Source: Trichocoleus sp.
Lineage (GTDB): Bacteria > Cyanobacteriota > Cyanobacteriia > Elainellales > Elainellaceae
Assembly: GCA_036702865.1 (NCBI GenBank)
Contig: DATNQD010000042.1
Location: 186,001 to 250,000, forward strand
DNA: 64,000 bases
Direction: 5' to 3'
Shown: one piece after another, positions 8,809 to 17,581 of the stretch
Layout: every line of letters starts with the position of its first letter
Position numbering within the stretch: the stretch's first letter is position 1
Notes under the pieces: model-generated
Told to the model about the DNA's origin: nothing
The model's input: only the letters and a program-made list of their open reading frames with translations
Databases searched by the model: none
Translations under genes and position numbers: made by a program

Positions 8809-9102
8809 CTATTCGTTCATAATGACAGTCGTGTTGCCGTCTGTATCTTCATGAACAATATCCCCGTCGCTTGTCACTGCAGTAACGTTGCCCTCTGCAT
8901 CTTCATGGACAGCATTTCCTTGGTCGTCTACTGCTGTAATGCTGCCGTCTACATCTTCATGGACAGCAACCCCATTGTCATGATCCACCACCGTTGTACT
9001 GCCGTCCCCGTAGCCAACTACATCGACTTGTGCCGTTGCAGGCAAGCTAAACCGTAAAGTTAAAAGAGCCGCACCGCAGAGAAGTACCAGTAGCTTTTTC
9101 AT
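8809..9102 (-). CDS. Small exported acidic repeat protein
   Basis: 97 residues. A clear Sec signal peptide (MKKLLVLLCGAALLTLRF, cleavage probably after ATA in SLPATAQV) leads to a mature part of about 72 residues made almost wholly of 18-19-residue repeats: VDGSITAVDDQGNAVHED, AEGNVTAVTSDGDIVHED and flanking degenerate copies. Each unit has DG.(T).V and ends in VHED, so the protein is strongly acidic and could bind divalent cations or form a small beta solenoid; this is inference. No cysteine in the mature part. AAGG lies upstream of the ATG. A strong terminator follows, so it is a monocistronic unit. I do not recognise the family. Confidence 0.85.
   Translation of the reverse strand: MKKLLVLLCGAALLTLRFSLPATAQVDVVGYGDGSTTVVDHDNGVAVHEDVDGSITAVDDQGNAVHEDAEGNVTAVTSDGDIVHEDTDGNTTVIMNE
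8833..8997. repeat. In-frame tandem repeat, 54-57 bp units
   Basis: Three consecutive units (8833-8886, 8887-8940, 8941-8997) with a fourth degenerate one to the right. They share (on the plus strand) a core like TGCC.TCT.CATCTTCATG. The units encode the VHED repeats of the small exported protein. Divergence between units is moderate, so the expansion is not very recent. Confidence 0.8.
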
Positions 9103-9136
9103 TTCGTTACCTTAATAATGCAGAGTGATGAATGCT

Positions 9137-9150
9137 AACACCTTGGTGTT
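9137..9150. promoter_or_regulatory. Inverted repeat, possible operator
   Basis: AACACC-TT-GGTGTT, a 6-bp inverted repeat with a 2-nt spacer, lies 35 nt before the start of the repeat-protein gene within the 241-nt divergent region shared with the FAD oxidase gene. It has the shape of a regulator site. No matching regulator is known to me. Confidence 0.3.
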
Positions 9151-9343
9151 GTGCCTATTATGGAAAATCGAACCAAATTTTGGATGAGAAAAAATACTTG
9201 AAGGTGTAGCGTAATAGACAAATAAATTGACAAAGCTACGGTGATTACGGATGACAGCAAAGTAAACCAAACTGCATCCGGGTTGACCGATCCTAGGCTT
9301 TGCTCTCTTTAATATTGAAAGGGCATGTATGAAAGGTGACAAA

Positions 9344-10702
9344 ATGACAGTAGCTGATGCGCGATCGATCAACTGGAACACCGTTCTTTCTGAGCTAGAG
9401 GGCATAGAAGCGATCCAGGATGCAGGGCAAGTTGCCAAACTCTCAAAGGATTACTACACCTACAGCCCTATTCTGCAACCCCTGTTAGATGACAAAGTTG
9501 CAAAAATGGTGGTGCGTCCGACGAGCGAGGCGGAAGTGCTGAAAGTGGCGGCAGTTTGTGTGAAACATCGGATTCCACTTACGGTACGGGGAGCAGGTAC
9601 AGGCAACTACGGTCAATGCGTTCCACTTCAGGGGGGTGTGATTCTTGATCTGACCAAAATGCAGGCGGTTAGATGGGTCAAGCCAGGCATTGCTTGTGTT
9701 GAACCAGGCGCAAAGTTATCGGCGATCGACAAGCAAACTCGTGAGCAGGGCTGGGAAATCCGCATGGCTCCTTCAACCTATCGGACTGCAACAATTGGCG
9801 GGTTTATCAGTGGTGGTAGTGGTGGGATTGGTTCAATTACATATGGGCTACTAGCCGATCGCGGCAATCTTCATGCTGTTCGTGTTGTCACCATGGAAGA
9901 CGAACCTCGTGTGATTGAACTACGGGGTGATGCGGTGCAAAAGGTAAATCATGCCTATGGCACAAACGGCATCATCACTGAACTGGAAATCCCCCTTGCT
10001 CCGGCTTATTCCTGGTCAGAACTGATTGTCACCTTCCCTGATTTCATGACGGCTGCCCGGTTTGGTCAAGTGTTAGGCGATTCTGATGGACTGATCAAAA
10101 AACTGATTAGTATCTTTGCAGCCCCAATTCCACAATACTTCAACGCTCTCCGAAATTGCCTCACCCCCGAGTCGCACTGTTCCTTCGTCATGATTGCTGA
10201 GTCTTGTCTGGAGCCATTTGAAGAACTGGTTAAGGCATTTGGCGGGGCGATCGTCTACCAAAAAACTGCACAGGAAGCCAGTAAAGGAGTTGCTCTGGGA
10301 GAATTCACCTGGAACCACACAACGCTTCACGCTCGCAGCATTGATCCTTCATTGACCTATCTCCAGACAATTTTTCCAGCAGACCAAGAGTTAAAGCTGG
10401 TTGAGCAGATGTATCATCATTTTGGCGATGAGGTGATGATGCACCTGGAGTTTATTCGGGTTCAAGGAGCAGTGATCCCAGCAGCTCTTCAGCTAGTTCG
10501 CTACACCACTCCTGAAAGACTCTTTGAAATTATCCAGTATCACGAAGACTGTGGCGCATTCATCGCCAATCCCCATACCTATGTTCTAGAAGACGGGGGA
10601 CGAAAGGCGATCGATCCTATTCAGCTTCAGTTCAAAGAAATGGTCGATCCCTATGGGCTGCTGAATCCTGGCAAAATGCGGGCATGGGAGGAAAGAAGCT
10701 AG
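9344..10702 (+). CDS. FAD-binding oxidoreductase, GlcD/PCMH type
   Basis: 452 residues. N-terminal FAD-binding PCMH domain: VVRPTSEAEVLKVAAVC, then VRGAGTGNYGQCVPLQGGVI which binds the FAD pyrophosphate, and PSTYRTATIGGFISGGSGGI. The C-terminal half is a GlcD-like cap ending in DPYGLLNPGKM, the usual terminus of glycolate or lactate oxidase-type flavoproteins. The substrate is unknown; a 2-hydroxy acid is likely from family knowledge. The ATG at 9344 is chosen over 9329 because AAAGGTGAC precedes it at good distance. It is a single gene, convergent with recR. Confidence 0.85.
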   Translation: MTVADARSINWNTVLSELEGIEAIQDAGQVAKLSKDYYTYSPILQPLLDDKVAKMVVRPTSEAEVLKVAAVCVKHRIPLTVRGAGTGNYGQCVPLQGGVILDLTKMQAVRWVKPGIACVEPGAKLSAIDKQTREQGWEIRMAPSTYRTATIGGFISGGSGGIGSITYGLLADRGNLHAVRVVTMEDEPRVIELRGDAVQKVNHAYGTNGIITELEIPLAPAYSWSELIVTFPDFMTAARFGQVLGDSDGLIKKLISIFAAPIPQYFNALRNCLTPESHCSFVMIAESCLEPFEELVKAFGGAIVYQKTAQEASKGVALGEFTWNHTTLHARSIDPSLTYLQTIFPADQELKLVEQMYHHFGDEVMMHLEFIRVQGAVIPAALQLVRYTTPERLFEIIQYHEDCGAFIANPHTYVLEDGGRKAIDPIQLQFKEMVDPYGLLNPGKMRAWEERS

Positions 10703-10710
10703 AGAAGAGC

Positions 10711-10780
10711 AGGGGATAGGGATTTGGAGAGAGTCCTTGCGTCTTCGCGGCCCTCTTTTATCCCTCATTTCTCATCCCCT
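10711..10780. terminator. Long inverted repeat between convergent genes
   Basis: AGGGGAT and AGGGAT (10711-10717, 10718-10723) can pair with ATCCCT (10760-10765) and ATCCCCT (10774-10780), giving an interrupted 13-bp stem between the stops of the FAD oxidase gene and recR. There is no T-run, so it may act as a bidirectional terminator or RNA stabiliser, or be just a dispersed repeat; the inner part contains the GCGTCTTCGCGG type of sequence common between cyanobacterial genes. Confidence 0.4.
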
Positions 10781-11375
10781 AGTCCAGTTCTCTTCGTCCC
10801 TCCAGTGCTCTTGCCAGCGTGACTTCATCTGCATACTCCAGATCGCCGCCCATCGGTAGCCCAAAGGCAATGCGCGTCACTTTTGTAAAGGGCTTGAGCA
10901 GTTGCCCGACATAAAGCGTGGTTGTTTCACCCTCGACACTCGGACTAATTGCCAGAATCACCTCTTTGATATCCTGCTTGCTGACGCGCCGCACTAGCTG
11001 TGTGATGTAAAGCTGATCTGGACCAATGCCATCCATCGGAGAAATCAAGCCGCCCAAAACGTGATATTTGCCCTTATACTCGCGGGTTTTTTCCAGCGCA
11101 ATCACATCTCTGGAATCTTCGACCACACAGATTGTATTAGGGTCACGATTTGAAGCGCGGCAGATTTCGCAGACCGGCTCAGCAGATAAGTGAAAACACA
11201 CTGAACAAAGCCCCACTTGCTGTTTCGCTTCCATCAGGGCTTGCGCGAGTGCCTGAACCTCAGATTCGGGTCGCTTCAAGATATACAAAGCAAGACGCTG
11301 AGCCGTCTTTGGACCCACGCCAGGTAAACGTTGAAATTGCTCGATTAACCGAGCCAAAGGTTTGGTATAAACCGT
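10779..11375 (-). CDS. recR: Recombination mediator RecR, start codon non-standard
   Basis: RecR clamps DNA with RecO/RecF for loading RecA in gap repair. Visible: helix-hairpin-helix [13 protein letters not shown], the zinc finger [16 protein letters not shown], and the Toprim segment [12 protein letters not shown] with YHVLGG. The first standard start in frame is the TTG at 11357, which gives 192 residues and removes the conserved VYTKPLARL start of the family. The frame upstream still encodes that segment after an ACG at 11375, which lies 7 nt after a perfect GGAGG; an ATT at 11390 is another candidate. I placed the start at the ACG (198 residues, family length) as the best guess. Function is firm, start is not. 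Confidence 0.85.
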   Translation of the reverse strand, partial: TVYTKPLARLIEQFQRLPGVGPKTAQRLALYILKRPESEVQALAQALMEAKQQVGLCSVCFHLSAEPVCEICRASNRDPNTICVVEDSRDVIALEKTREYKGKYHVLGGLISPMDGIGPDQLYITQLVRRVSKQDIKEVILAISPSVEGETTTLYVGQLLKPFTKVTRIAFGLPMGGDLEYADEVTLARALEGRRELD

Positions 11376-11479
11376 CGGACTGCCTCCAATGCGCTCCCTT
11401 TCTGATCATAGCGATTCGGAGAGAGGAATTGGGGCAGGGAGCAGGTAGTCATCAGGATCAGGGAACAGATGAGATGCCC

Positions 11480-11863
11480 CTAATCCACTGTTGCCATGCT
11501 CCAGTCAGGACGGAGGTTCTTTGCCTGCCGCAAATAGGGATGATAGATTTTGACGAAGGGATCAGGGGTGTTGATGTGAATTAGGAAACGGATGCAGCGA
11601 GGGAGGCTGCCTTCGACGTGCATTTGCTGGACATCGAGTAGCGGCACATTCTGCCAGCGAGGGCGTTGACGGGCGATCGAGGCTGGAAAGATGGCATCCA
11701 GATCCTTCGTTACAGAAAATGTGGCACTGATGATGTCGTCGGGGTCAATAGAATTGTGGTTCTCTAGCTCATCCAGTAGTTCGCTCACGGCTTCTCGAAT
11801 TGCTTCTGCCGTGTTAACTGAAACCGTCGTTGCTCCACGAATTGCCCTTACTTTCCAGCCCAC
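11480..11863 (-). CDS. aroH: Chorismate mutase, AroH class
   Basis: Rearranges chorismate to prephenate for phenylalanine and tyrosine synthesis. 127 residues, the length of the trimeric Bacillus AroH type. Characteristic are the N-terminus VRAIRGATTVSVNTAEAIRE with the active-site arginine, the middle NSIDPDDIISATFSVTKDLD with conserved glutamate-free beta strand, and IRFLIHINT near the C-terminus. It stands 58 nt downstream of sppA on the same strand and may be co-transcribed with it. Confidence 0.92.
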   Translation of the reverse strand: MGWKVRAIRGATTVSVNTAEAIREAVSELLDELENHNSIDPDDIISATFSVTKDLDAIFPASIARQRPRWQNVPLLDVQQMHVEGSLPRCIRFLIHINTPDPFVKIYHPYLRQAKNLRPDWSMATVD

Positions 11864-11921
11864 GTAAACAGCCTCCTATCGATAGCAGCAGCTTAGATTT
11901 GCTCTACAGTCTAGCTCGACA

Positions 11922-12740
11922 TTAAGGACGATACATCCATAAAGGCAAGCCATTTGTGGAAACTTCAAACTCCATCCAATTTAATCCAGCGGCAAGACTG
12001 CTCATTTGTCCTCGACCTGGGATAAACCGATTGATGAAGCTTTTACGTTCCTCAAGCGTATAGCAGTGGGTTTTTTCAGGATCAAGCCCAACCAGTTCGG
12101 CTGCCCAGCGGCGGGCATCTTCTTCTGTGCCCAGGCGATCGATCACGCCAAGTTCCAGGGCTTGTTCTCCAGTAAAAATCCGTCCATCAGCAAAGCTACG
12201 AACCGTGTCTACACTGAGCTGACGGGCATCGGCAACAGTCTGGACAAACTGACGATAGCTAGTGTCAATCAGTTCTTGCAGAATGTGCTCCTCTGGCTCA
12301 GTCAGTTCTCGATCGAACGACAAGATATCTTTATAAGGGCCAGACTTAATCACCTTGAAGGAAACGCCGACTTTATCGAGTAGTCGCTCCAGGTTGTTGC
12401 CCCGCAGAATCACACCAATGCTACCCGTAATCGTACCGGGATTTGCCATAATGTGTTCTGCGCCCATGCCGATATAAACTCCGCCCGAAGCAGAGATATT
12501 GCCAAAACTAGCAATAATCTTCACTTTTTCGCGTAGCTGCTTTAAGGCACTATAAATTTCTTGAGAGTCTCCCACCGTTCCACCGGGGCTATCAATGCGG
12601 AGAAGGAGAGCCGGAAATTTTCTTTCTTCAACTGTTTTCAGGGCATCTAGAACAAATTTGCGAGTTGTACCTCCGATCGCACCTGCGATTTCAATGCGGG
12701 CAATTTGTTTACGAAACCGACGCTTAAGGAGCCAGACCAT
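11922..12740 (-). CDS. sppA: Signal peptide peptidase SppA, short form
   Basis: Serine protease of family S49 that degrades cleaved signal peptides. 272 residues, one protease domain, unlike the 600-residue double-domain E. coli form. Motifs: RIDSPGGTVGDSQEIY, FGNISASGGVYIGMG with the nucleophile Ser85, ITGSIGVI, and the general base lysine in IKSGPYKD (Lys132). An N-terminal transmembrane anchor is not evident: the region starts MVWLLKRRFRKQ and runs straight into the domain, so membrane attachment may be peripheral. Cyanobacterial SppA has been linked to phycobilisome turnover and light acclimation; whether that applies here is inference. Confidence 0.9.
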   Translation of the reverse strand: MVWLLKRRFRKQIARIEIAGAIGGTTRKFVLDALKTVEERKFPALLLRIDSPGGTVGDSQEIYSALKQLREKVKIIASFGNISASGGVYIGMGAEHIMANPGTITGSIGVILRGNNLERLLDKVGVSFKVIKSGPYKDILSFDRELTEPEEHILQELIDTSYRQFVQTVADARQLSVDTVRSFADGRIFTGEQALELGVIDRLGTEEDARRWAAELVGLDPEKTHCYTLEERKSFINRFIPGRGQMSSLAAGLNWMEFEVSTNGLPLWMYRP

Positions 12741-13030
12741 GTTTTGTGATGAGTAACAATAACGAATCAGAGCAGAACTTGTGTTCTAGTGAACCGAGTG
12801 CTGAATTCTAGTGTGCCTTATCTCTAATTGGGATGACCATTCGTCACAATAGCGATGTGACGCTTAAGAGCAGAAATTAAAGCAACGGCAATTTTTGGGG
12901 GATGAGCATCTTACCTGTTCAGGCGGGTGAGGGCACTCACTCCATAAGCGATTTAATTTACGATCCCCAGATCGACTAGAGTCACTGCTTGATTGCCAGT
13001 AACCCGATCGTTCATCACCTATCCAGAATT

Positions 13031-13918
13031 ATGATTTCAAATTCTACCGCTTTAGAAAATAGTATCTCTGGTCATTCTGCCTCTGACCTCAGCCCGATCC
13101 GCCTGATCGTTTGTGACCTGGACGGAACCATTGTGGGAGAGTCAAATCAGATAAATCCTGGGGTGAAACAAGCAATTCAAGCAGCCCAGGCAAAAGGGGT
13201 ACAGGTTGCCATTGCCACAGGCAGAATGTATCAGGCAGCTCTGCGGTTTTACCAAGATATCGGCTCAACTCTGCCGCTGATGTCTTATCAAGGGGCATTG
13301 ATGAAGCACCCACAGACCGGGGAAGTTTTGCAGCATCTAACTTTGCCCAGTGAAGCAGCACGGAAGCTTCTAGACTACTTTGAGCAACCCGAACTGCGCG
13401 ATCTCCTGTCAGTCCATTTTTATATTGACGATCGCCTTTACGTGCGAGAAATTTTGCCAGAGACGAAACTTTATGCTGAGCGCAGCCAGGTTGAGCCGAT
13501 TTCTGTAGGAGATTTGCGGCTTGTCTTAGACCGAGAGCCAACCAAAGTTCTGGCACTAAGCAATGAACCTGCGGTGATCGATCGGTTGCTCACCTCGCTA
13601 CGTCAGGAGTACACGCCTGCTGAACTCTACTTTACTAAGTCAGTTGCGACCTTCTTTGAGGCAACCCATCCTCAGGTCAACAAAGGTGCAGCCGTACGTC
13701 ACTTAGCAGAGGATGTTTTAGGGCTTCGTCCAGAGAACGTGATGACGATCGGCGATAATTTCAATGATTTGGAAATGATTCAATATGCTGGGATCGGTGT
13801 GGCAATGGGAAATGCACCCGACGGGGTTAAAGCAGTGGCAAAGTGGGTTGCACCGGATGTGGAAGCAGATGGAGCTGTCGCTGCGATCGAGCAGTTTGTG
13901 CTGGCAAATCGAGCCTGA
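13031..13918 (+). CDS. Cof-type HAD-family phosphatase
   Basis: 295 residues. HAD motif I VCDLDGTIVGES near residue 29, motif II ATGRM, motif III lysine in VNKGAAVRHL, and motif IV GDNFNDLEMIQYAG with GVAMGNAPDGVKAVA. The cap is the C2B type inserted between motifs II and III, so it belongs to the Cof/YbiV/sugar phosphatase subfamily acting on small phosphorylated metabolites; the substrate cannot be read from sequence. The frame opens at a TTG at 12989, but the ATG at 13031 (MISNSTALENS) is preferred. Confidence 0.88.
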   Translation: MISNSTALENSISGHSASDLSPIRLIVCDLDGTIVGESNQINPGVKQAIQAAQAKGVQVAIATGRMYQAALRFYQDIGSTLPLMSYQGALMKHPQTGEVLQHLTLPSEAARKLLDYFEQPELRDLLSVHFYIDDRLYVREILPETKLYAERSQVEPISVGDLRLVLDREPTKVLALSNEPAVIDRLLTSLRQEYTPAELYFTKSVATFFEATHPQVNKGAAVRHLAEDVLGLRPENVMTIGDNFNDLEMIQYAGIGVAMGNAPDGVKAVAKWVAPDVEADGAVAAIEQFVLANRA

Positions 13919-13996
13919 GCTGATAGCTCCTGTCCTGCCTGATTTTCGTTCCACAGATGGTCTATGAGCTGCTGATGCCTGTCCTCTATTTCTTGC

Positions 13997-14608
13997 TCAG
14001 ACGCTGAAGCAAAAATCATCTAGCGTAAATTGCCCATCAAACGCATGGAAGGTGACGCGATTGATGTTCTTGATTGATAAGCGGAGGGATAGATTCGGTT
14101 GAGCTGTCGAGGATGAGCCAGCCAGGTTTGGCTCGGGAGTTTGAACGCGAGCAATTTCCCGGTTTTCTGCATCAAACGCAGTCATTACAGTTCGTCGAGA
14201 ACTCGTGACAAAGCCGCAGACAAAATGGGCTGGCTGCAAGAAAATAGCCTCGACATAGCCACTTTTGGGCGCTCCCATCAGCACCATGGAACCAGAATAA
14301 GCCGGGTAAGCTGAATTTGAGGGGCAAATCGCAATTGCGTTGGCAAAAACCACACCCATTGACTCGTATTGGCGATCGACAATGGTAAACCGTGGCAACT
14401 CTTCCCAATCCAAACGGACACAGCGACTTTGACAAGTGAGGACTTCGGCAGGAGTCAGATCGATCTCAGAGAGTGCTGCTGCCGCAAAGGGCATTGCTTC
14501 TGAAGTTTCGATGATTTGTCGAGGTGCTGGCGCTGGAATAGGACGCTCAGCAGGAGTTCGAGAGACAGTGTTCGGTGGACGATCGAGTGGTTGAAAAGGT
14601 GTGGTCAT
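13997..14608 (-). CDS. Hypothetical protein with a predicted beta-sandwich domain
   Basis: 203 residues from the ATG at 14608, which has GGGGGA 6 nt upstream; the open frame continues to 14662 but without a good ribosome site. The first 45 residues are proline-rich and disordered (PLDRPPNTV, RPIPAPAPRQ). The rest is beta-rich: LPRFTIVDRQYESMGVVFAN, SGYVEAIFLQPAHFVCGFVT, VMTAFDAENREIARVQT, and ends INRVTFHAFDGQFTLDDFCF. The alternation YESMGV - F.qPa..VcGF - aFDaenreia - DDfcF matches the jelly-roll domain often found in PEP-CTERM exported proteins, but signal peptide and PEP-CTERM tail are both absent, so it would stay cytoplasmic. Confidence 0.7.
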   Translation of the reverse strand: MTTPFQPLDRPPNTVSRTPAERPIPAPAPRQIIETSEAMPFAAAALSEIDLTPAEVLTCQSRCVRLDWEELPRFTIVDRQYESMGVVFANAIAICPSNSAYPAYSGSMVLMGAPKSGYVEAIFLQPAHFVCGFVTSSRRTVMTAFDAENREIARVQTPEPNLAGSSSTAQPNLSLRLSIKNINRVTFHAFDGQFTLDDFCFSV

Positions 14609-15262
14609 AGATTCCCCCAGAATGGTTGTCGAGGGTTCAGTACGGTGTACTGGCGACCTCAAGTAAGATGAATTAATGTTGCAATTGCTTAATCCCCATA
14701 AAGAGTATTACGACAACGCAACAAAAGCGACTTCTTGTATCTTTTTTGACAGATGCCTCATTCGACTACAACTTAAGTCTGGCGAAAGAATGAACTAAGA
14801 GAACGGATGTGATTCGGAGAAGATAAGTTCCGAGAAAACTCGGATGACTTTTTCCCAATGCAAAGCACAAGTCCAAACTCCTCAATAGCAGGTTCCTCTG
14901 AGTCAAGATCGGATTGTAAGGAGTGGAGACCTGTGGACAAGAACCTATCAGTTTTGCTGGATTGCCTTGAACCAAAATCGGAAATGTGGTAATGCGACCC
15001 ATCGACAAAAATTTTTGGCAGAGCTAAAACTGATGTGGAACTTACGGGGTTACTAAAACAGTTAGTGTTGCACCTTGACTGTATTATTGCTGAATTCTCT
15101 CAGAATAATCGTTGCGAATTGTACTATTTCGAGAAATTTGCAATTGTATTACTGATTGATTTCATCAGGGATCAGGGCACTAAACTTAAAACTACTTCAT
15201 CAATTCTTTAAAGCAAGTTCAATATAGTTCATTTAGCCTTCATAGTCTATCCCCGAATTTTT
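14609..15262. other. Intergenic region, no gene supported
   Basis: About 650 nt between divergent genes. It contains one minus-strand open frame of 80 codons (14766-15008) whose residue make-up and lack of ribosome site do not support coding. The right half is AT-rich and must hold the promoter of the alpha/beta hydrolase gene. I see no RNA gene or strong terminator. Confidence 0.5.
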
Positions 15263-16141
15263 ATGCTTCAGCCGCCTGGTTTTCGTCAGCATACTGTTGT
15301 GACTAGTCTGGGCTCGATCGCCTATTATCAGCCTGATTTTGCTGCGCCTCATCCTTCTGGTAAAAAACCAACCCTCGTTTTCCTGCATGGGTTTGGGGGC
15401 GGTTCTTCTGCTTATGAGTGGTCGAAAGTGTATCCTGCCTTTGCTACTGAATATCCGGTTGTAGCACCAGATTTGCTGGGCTGGGGACGGTCGGATCACT
15501 TGCAGCGGGCTTATCAGATGGAAGACTATCTGGCGACAATACGAGAGTTCTTAGAGCAGGTGAGTGAATCCCCAGTGATTGCGGTTGCTTCTTCGCTAAC
15601 GGCTGCGCTGCTTGTTCGGGTAGCTGTATCTCACCCCAATTTGTTTCGATCGTTAATTCTTAGTGCCCCTGCGGGCTTATCTGATTTTGGTAAGCCTTAC
15701 GCCAATCCTCTCGCACAACTGCTGAAGCTGCCGTTTGCCGATCGGTTGCTTTATAGCACTGCTATTGCCACTCCTGCCGGAATTCGGATGTTTCTAGAAC
15801 AGCGGCAGTTTGCGCGTGCCAACCGGGTTTCTCAAGAAATGGTTGATGCATATCTGGCATCCGCTTCACAACCAAACGCTGAATATAGCGCCGTTTCCTT
15901 TGTGCGCGGCGACCTCTGCTTTGATCTCGCAGAATATATCCCTCAACTCAAGACTCCAACTGCCATTTTCTGGGGCAAGCAAGCCCAATTCACAACCTCT
16001 GATTTGGGCCAACGGCTGGCAGATTTGAACCCGCAAACAATTCGTGCCTTAGAAATTCTGGAGGATACTGGGCTGACGCCTCAACTAGAATTGCCGGGAG
16101 TGACGATCGGTGTGATGCGGCAATTAATGGGGAGGCTGTGA
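15263..16141 (+). CDS. Alpha/beta-hydrolase fold protein, probably non-catalytic
   Basis: 292 residues with the full fold: oxyanion-hole region LVFLHGFGGGSSAYEW, PDLLGWGRSD after strand 4, nucleophile elbow IAVASSLTAALL, cap around 160-215, and the end strands. The serine is present (VASSLTA), but the position of the acid reads FWGKQAQFT instead of WGe.D.f, and the position of the histidine reads DTGLTPQLELP instead of GH.PQlE.P. Two of three triad residues therefore seem to be missing. Related cyanobacterial sequences exist by general recollection; the function is unknown. ATG start without a strong ribosome site. Confidence 0.8.
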   Translation: MLQPPGFRQHTVVTSLGSIAYYQPDFAAPHPSGKKPTLVFLHGFGGGSSAYEWSKVYPAFATEYPVVAPDLLGWGRSDHLQRAYQMEDYLATIREFLEQVSESPVIAVASSLTAALLVRVAVSHPNLFRSLILSAPAGLSDFGKPYANPLAQLLKLPFADRLLYSTAIATPAGIRMFLEQRQFARANRVSQEMVDAYLASASQPNAEYSAVSFVRGDLCFDLAEYIPQLKTPTAIFWGKQAQFTTSDLGQRLADLNPQTIRALEILEDTGLTPQLELPGVTIGVMRQLMGRL

Positions 16142-16283
16142 GGAAAGTTTGAGAGAGCCTTAGGGGAGAGCAGTGAGACACCGAGAAGAGATATTGGTTT
16201 CCAGAAGTCGTTTTATTGTGCGGAAGTTACGGTAGATTAGGCAAAATTTGCCAGGCTGGCGGCGGGTTGCTGTCTCCGATCCC

Positions 16284-17474
16284 CTATCCTCTTAGAAAGC
16301 CCATTGCCTGTAACCCTTGACGGAGGCGGGTGGCTTCTGCAGGGTTGGATTGCTGGTGAAGATCGATCGCCTGCTGGAATGCGTGGAGGCTTTCAGGGAC
16401 TTTACCAAGCTTAAGGAGGACAACGCCTAAGTTTTGGTGTGCTTCAGCATAGGCGGGGTTGAGGGTGATAGCTTGCTGGTAGTGGTCGATCGCCTGAATC
16501 ATCTGCCCCATTGCTTTGAGCGTCATGCCTAAATTGCAGTGCCCGATCGCAAAGTTGGGGTCAATTGTGATGGCTTGCTCGAAGCAGTTTTTTGCACCGC
16601 TCAGCTCACCTTTGTTGAGGAGAAGGCTGCCCAAGTTGTTATAAGCTCCTAGCTTCAGGCTCTCTAGAATAGGCTGCTCCAAGGCGCTGCGGTAGTGCTG
16701 CTCAGCTTTCGGTAGATTAGGCGCTCGGCTATGGGCAATGCCGAGGTGATAGTGCAATTCATAGAGAATAGGGGGAGAAGCAGGAGACTGTAGCCCACGA
16801 TTGAGAAGGGTGATACCCTGCTGAAGTTCACCCATTTGGACGTACAGCGCACCGAGTTTACTACAGACGTAGGGATCATGGGGATGGCTGGCAAGGAAAC
16901 CTTCCATCATTTTTTTCGCCTTCTGGAGTTTATCGCGGCTGGCGATCGTTCCTGGCTCGTAGCCATAATGCAAAATTGCAACATCAGGTAAGTTGATGAT
17001 CTGCCAATGGGGTTCCTGTTGCAGCAGATCGGCTACGCTGTCGTCCACCATCGCGTGATAAGGGCGAGCAAACCAAATTCGGGGATGGCGACGAAATAAG
17101 CGAGACACCAGCGAATAAGGAGACTGCACAGCTCCAACTTCCTGACGGATCAGGTTGACGACGATCGCCTGTTCTTGCCGGATCACCTGCTGAAGCTGCG
17201 GCACAATTTCTGGAGCCAGCATTTCGTCGGCATCAAGAACGAGAACCCAGTCCCCTGTCGCATATTTGAGGCATTCATTCCGTGCCTCAGAAAAATTATT
17301 GTTCCAGGGAAAGCAGTGCACCTGTGCCCCAAAGGACTGAGCGAGCGATATCGTCTCGTCTGTCGAACCCGTATCCAGCACAATCATTTCGTCCACAATT
17401 CCCTGAGCACTACTCAGACAACGAGCCAGTTGTGTAGCCTCGTTTTTCACGATCATGCAAAGGGAGAGGGACAT
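16284..17474 (-). CDS. Family 2 glycosyltransferase with TPR tail
   Basis: 396 residues from the ATG at 17474 (MSLSLCMIVKNEATQLARCL); the open frame upstream to 17579 overlaps the end of thyX-side sequence and looks non-coding. GT-A domain: MIVLDTGSTDETISLAQSFG, then the DXD-type motif VLVLDADEML, and the acceptor region with WFARPYHAMVDDSV. From about 215 on, TPR repeats follow (YVCSKLGALYVQMGELQQGI, YNNLGSLLLNKGELSGAKNC, GHCNLGMTLKAMGQMIQAID, AHQNLGVVLLKLGKVPESLH). Such SunS-like or polysaccharide transferases are common in cyanobacteria; donor and acceptor are unknown. Confidence 0.87.
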   Translation of the reverse strand: MSLSLCMIVKNEATQLARCLSSAQGIVDEMIVLDTGSTDETISLAQSFGAQVHCFPWNNNFSEARNECLKYATGDWVLVLDADEMLAPEIVPQLQQVIRQEQAIVVNLIRQEVGAVQSPYSLVSRLFRRHPRIWFARPYHAMVDDSVADLLQQEPHWQIINLPDVAILHYGYEPGTIASRDKLQKAKKMMEGFLASHPHDPYVCSKLGALYVQMGELQQGITLLNRGLQSPASPPILYELHYHLGIAHSRAPNLPKAEQHYRSALEQPILESLKLGAYNNLGSLLLNKGELSGAKNCFEQAITIDPNFAIGHCNLGMTLKAMGQMIQAIDHYQQAITLNPAYAEAHQNLGVVLLKLGKVPESLHAFQQAIDLHQQSNPAEATRLRQGLQAMGFLRG

Positions 17475-17581
17475 GGGACTGAGGGATGGAGGAATTTGAC
17501 GGATGAAGAACGCCGATCGTTTAATCGATTTTGCCAGTTTTCCTGTCTCTGCGTCCCCTGCTTCACTGGTGCTGTGCAACT

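Noticed and set aside
9112-9438. 108-codon minus-strand frame overlapping the FAD oxidase start
   Set aside because: Overlaps a firm gene by nearly 100 nt and has no protein-like pattern.
14766-15008. 80-codon minus-strand frame between hypothetical gene and alpha/beta hydrolase; considered as a transposase remnant
   Set aside because: No DDE or other transposase motif on either strand, no terminal repeats, no ribosome site.
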